A stretch of DNA of 35,632 nucleotides, taken from assembly GCA_938036925.1 (NCBI GenBank), contig CALHVU010000018.1:1-35632 (forward strand), in the 5' to 3' direction. The position numbers were made by a program, and so were the translations under genes. Below are positions 33,431 to 35,632 of the stretch, piece by piece. Every line of letters begins with the position of its first letter. The stretch's first letter is position 1. This DNA is from an uncultured Atopobium sp. GTDB taxonomy: Bacteria > Actinomycetota > Coriobacteriia > Coriobacteriales > Atopobiaceae. Under the pieces are notes generated by a model. It made no database searches and had not been told where the DNA came from. It was given only the letters and a program-made list of their open reading frames with translations.

Positions 33431-33750
33431 ATGAAAATAGTATTTCTAAAAATCAAATAGGCAAAACAACAAAAAAACCTACGAATATTTGATTAATACG
33501 TTATTTCCGCAGATAGATTAAAAACACCTTCAAATACTATCTTTTAAAAGTCCTGCTACAAAGGTTAGACCACTTAAATAAATGTACTTTATCAATTTCA
33601 TGACAAATAAGTGACAAAATTAGAATTCCATAATTTAACTGAGTATTCTTCTCCATGTTGCATGACGCAAATGAGCATTACATGTTAATTGACACTAGTT
33701 TGAAATGCGAACTGGATCAAGCAGTTTGCGCACTTCTCTTTCATGAAACG
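33431..33750. other. AT-rich upstream region within the cassette
   Basis: About 320 nt between the gene start and the right arm. It must contain the gene's promoter, but I see no convincing -35/-10 pair and no reading frame that looks coding. Confidence 0.4.
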
Positions 33751-33856
33751 AGCCTGAATTGTTTAACAAGTCTGAACAAAATCACTCAGATAAGGCGAGA
33801 AAAACAGGCAAATTACTCAGACATGGTGAGCAAATCCGGCAAATCGTTCAGACTTG
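33751..33856 (-). repeat. Right inverted-repeat arm
   Basis: Read on the minus strand it contains units at 33856-33826 and 33825-33795 of 31 nt each, and a third degenerate unit to 33751 ending in ATTCAGGCT, as in the left arm. By hand count about 17 of 106 positions differ from the left arm. The hairpin of the left arm is imperfect here. Confidence 0.9.
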
Positions 33857-33938
33857 GCGAAAAAATAAGGCTCTCATCAAGTGTATCTCGCGAGAAGAAC
33901 GTACTAGGCGCATGTCTTTCGCACATGCCAGCCCAAAC

Positions 33939-33970
33939 AAAAAACGGACCTGGAGAAAATCCAGGTCCGT
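33939..33970 (-). terminator. Terminator of fba
   Basis: 10-bp stem ACGGACCTGG / CCAGGTCCGT with a 7-nt loop, followed on the minus strand by TTTTTTG. It lies about 80 nt past the fba stop. Confidence 0.92.
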
Positions 33971-34048
33971 CGCTTTAACTAGCTGCGAGCGTGCGTCGCA
34001 TCATCGCATCAACGTGCCAACGCCCGCGCGCCCAGCGTATGCTGCAGG

Positions 34049-34921
34049 TTAGTTCCAAGCCTTACCGTCGGAACCAAACTCGCGGATGAGCTCCTTGGTG
34101 CGCTCGATGATTGCCTCGCGACCAGGCTTCAGAAGCTTACGAGGATCGTAACCCTTGCCGTCGTCGACAAGGCCAGCCTCAACGTACTTCTTGGTTGCCT
34201 CAGCAAAGACAAGCTGGAGATCAGTGTTGACGTTAATCTTGGAGATGCCCATAGAGATAGCCTTCTGAACCTGCTCTACAGGAATACCGGTGCCACCGTG
34301 GAGAACAAGTGGAAGATCGCCAACGCGCTCCTTGATAGCCTTGAGCTGATCGAAGGAGAGGCCCTCCCAGTTAGCTGGGTAGATACCGTGAATGTTGCCG
34401 ATACCGCATGCAAGGAAGTCAACACCCAGGTCAGCAATCTTTGCGCACTGCTCAGGATCAGCAAGCTCGCCCTTAGCGGTAACGCCGTCCTCGGTGCCGC
34501 CGATGCCGCCGACCTCAGCCTCAACAGAAATACCCTTTGCGTGAGCTGCCTTTACGACCTCTTCGGTGCGCTTAAGGTTGGTCTCAAAATCTGGCTCGTG
34601 AGAACCATCGTACATAATGGAAGTAAATCCAGCCTCGATGCACTTGAATGCATCCTCGTATGAACCGTGATCAAGGTGGAGAGCAACTGGAACAGTGATG
34701 TTCTTGTCCTCAACAAGACGACGAACCATGTCTGCAACAACGCGGTAGCTTACCTGCCACTTTGCTGCGCCGCTGGTGCACTGAATGATGACAGGAGACT
34801 GAAGCTCTTCTGCTGCATCAAGGATTGCTGCGGTCCACTCAAGGTTGTTCTCGTTGAATGCGCCGATGCCATAGTGGCCCTTCTCGGCACTCTGGAGCAT
34901 GGCTTTTGCGCTTACAAGCAT
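34049..34921 (-). CDS. fba: Class II fructose-bisphosphate aldolase
   Basis: Zinc-dependent aldolase of glycolysis, splitting fructose 1,6-bisphosphate. The 290-residue product has GAFNENNLEW near the start, LHLDHGSYEDAFKCIEAGFTSIMYDGS with the catalytic Asp84 and zinc His, AEVGGIGGTEDG, and LHGGTGIP with a further zinc His, plus GISKINVNTDLQ. The ATG at 34921 follows GGAGG; a 49-codon in-frame extension upstream runs through repeat DNA and is rejected. KbaY/GatY-type tagatose aldolases are close relatives, but the glycolytic role is more likely for a stand-alone gene. Transcribed alone with a strong terminator. Confidence 0.95.
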   Translation of the reverse strand: MLVSAKAMLQSAEKGHYGIGAFNENNLEWTAAILDAAEELQSPVIIQCTSGAAKWQVSYRVVADMVRRLVEDKNITVPVALHLDHGSYEDAFKCIEAGFTSIMYDGSHEPDFETNLKRTEEVVKAAHAKGISVEAEVGGIGGTEDGVTAKGELADPEQCAKIADLGVDFLACGIGNIHGIYPANWEGLSFDQLKAIKERVGDLPLVLHGGTGIPVEQVQKAISMGISKINVNTDLQLVFAEATKKYVEAGLVDDGKGYDPRKLLKPGREAIIERTKELIREFGSDGKAWN

Positions 34922-35021
34922 GCTAAACCTCCGTTTGACGGAAAACTGATACATATAAATGATACCTTGTTTCATCACCTTTGATGCGGTCGTTTTTAAC
35001 AAACATCGCGGGAAATCCGGC

Positions 35022-35066
35022 GCGTTCTCGGGCGAGAAACCCGATGCGTGCTCAGGCGAGAAACCC
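35022..35066 (+). repeat. Two-copy 24-nt-period repeat upstream of fba
   Basis: 21-nt copies at 35022-35042 and 35046-35066 share GCGT-CTC-GGCGAGAAACCC with two mismatches. The first contains TTCTCG-GG-CGAGAA. On the minus strand this reads GGGTTTCTCG, close to the left outer end of the cassette at 32136-32152. Confidence 0.8.
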
Positions 35067-35207
35067 ACGCTGCAGAAACATTACGGAACCGCCGCATCGG
35101 CGACAACTAGACAGGGCTTCTCGGCAGCTGATGTTGCGATTTAGCGACGAAACATTACATCTTCACAAAAATGAGGTAGGCTATCAGTTCGAAGAAAGGA
35201 GCATCTT

Positions 35208-35632
35208 GTGAGCTATAAGCACTTTGATGCAGACAAAACTCGATTAGCTTCGCCTGCTCAGCCTACAGATGAGGCAACAAACGAGAAGCCCAGCCTTCTT
35301 AAGGACGTCTCAATTACCCAAATTTTGGCAACATCGCTTGCCGCGGTGACTGCGTTTGTACTGTCAAACCAGATTGGTATTGCAGGCTCGATTATCGGCG
35401 TGGCCGTTGGTGCCGCCGCCTCGGCGCTTGCTTCGCAGATTTACCAGAACGTTATCAGGCGCTCCACGCATAAGTTCCGCGCTAGCGACAACGATGAATA
35501 TAACCAGCAGGCATATCCAAACAGCAATCAAAGTACGCTCGAAAGCACGCAGTATATGCCTCAAGCCCAATATGCACCTTCCCGCGATTATTATCCCAAC
35601 GCTGACTCTGGTACAGGGCAGTCGTCGCAGGT
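35208..35632 (+). CDS. Membrane-anchored protein of unknown function (partial, runs off right edge)
   Basis: 141 codons are open to the window end. A GTG start at 35208 follows GAAAGGAG. Residues 1-35 are polar and cytosolic-looking; about 37-80 hold one or two hydrophobic segments (ILATSLAAVTAFVLS and GIAGSIIGVAVGAAASALA). After RRSTHKF comes a Gln/Asn/Tyr/Ser-rich, probably disordered region. The family is not recognised; the layout (short tail, Ala/Gly-rich helices, low-complexity linker) occurs in Actinobacterial envelope proteins. Divergent from fba. Confidence 0.7.
   Translation, partial: MSYKHFDADKTRLASPAQPTDEATNEKPSLLKDVSITQILATSLAAVTAFVLSNQIGIAGSIIGVAVGAAASALASQIYQNVIRRSTHKFRASDNDEYNQQAYPNSNQSTLESTQYMPQAQYAPSRDYYPNADSGTGQSSQ

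Larger units (their letters stand above)
32141..33895. mobile_element. Candidate inverted-repeat-bounded cassette carrying a PD-(D/E)XK-like gene
   Basis: Bounded at both ends by TCTCGCGAGA (32141-32150 and 33886-33895). Inside these lie inverted arms of 106 nt (32195-32300 and 33751-33856), about 84% identical by hand count. They enclose an AT-rich 1.45-kb core with a single gene (32387-33430). It sits between the suf operon and the fba terminator. There is no transposase and no clear target duplication, so mobility is an inference from symmetry and composition. Confidence 0.45.

Noticed and set aside
32068..33938. Classical insertion sequence
   Set aside because: No transposase-like DDE or HUH motifs in the only gene, and no clear target-site duplication next to the TCTCGCGAGA ends.
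33655..33978. Plus-strand frames across the right repeat arm
   Set aside because: They run through repeats and into the fba terminator; no ribosome binding site or protein-like composition.
34922..35068. 49-codon N-terminal extension of fba
   Set aside because: It translates the 24-nt repeat; the start at 34921 has GGAGG and matches family length.

Overview
The window looks like a chromosomal segment of a low-to-moderate GC anaerobe of the Coriobacteriia, most like Atopobiaceae (Lancefieldella/Atopobium/Olsenella type). This is inference from gene content: a sufC-B-D-S-U operon ending in an Rrf2 regulator, a monomeric group-B-like [FeFe] hydrogenase, several small exporters, and strong GGAGG-type ribosome binding sites. 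No rRNA, tRNA, CRISPR array or transposase is visible. Core genes (gpmA, fba, aspS, hisS, suf) sit between visibly AT-rich accessory patches (about 5500-6000, 13590-15400, 21690-24600, 32300-33750).

Layout. 1-2380: polar amino-acid ABC uptake genes (binding lipoprotein, then a permease with an unusual exported N-terminal domain, cut by the window edge). 2717-4030: a glutamine-synthetase family protein that has lost most catalytic metal ligands. 4156-4362: a Cys-rich small membrane protein. 4667-5428: phosphoglycerate mutase. 5517-7444: a possible 51-residue membrane protein and a 14-TM drug-efflux MFS protein. 7540-13408, minus strand: aspS, two halves of a heterodimeric ABC exporter and crcB, closely spaced. 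13587-15406: an AT-rich ABC-2 exporter pair with the tail of a lost upstream gene. 15402-16523: HAD phosphatase and a small unknown protein. 16686-20049, minus: LysR regulator, RluA-like pseudouridine synthase and [FeFe] hydrogenase; nhaC-like antiporter diverges at 20167. 21694-24515: a lactococcin-972-type bacteriocin exporter/immunity pair with no visible bacteriocin gene. 24762-26072: hisS. 26405-32067: the suf operon with 1-nt start/stop overlaps. 32141-33895: a candidate undescribed cassette. 34049-34921: class II fructose-bisphosphate aldolase. 35208-end: partial membrane protein.

Most unusual signals. (1) A 1.75-kb unit in which a putative PD-(D/E)XK-like protein gene is bracketed by inverted arms of 106 nt; each arm is made of 31-nt repeats, one contains a perfect 12-bp hairpin, and TCTCGCGAGA palindromes lie at both outer ends. 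A further 19-nt triple repeat with the same core lies beside the gene. (2) The glutamine-synthetase homologue has substitutions at the positions equivalent to E129, E212, E220, H269 and E327 of the enteric enzyme, so it is probably a pseudoenzyme or has a different activity. Other points are the orphan bacteriocin exporter, the exported domain on the amino-acid permease, and disordered inserts or tails in SufD and SufU.

All identifications come from reading translated sequence and motifs by eye; no database search was run.
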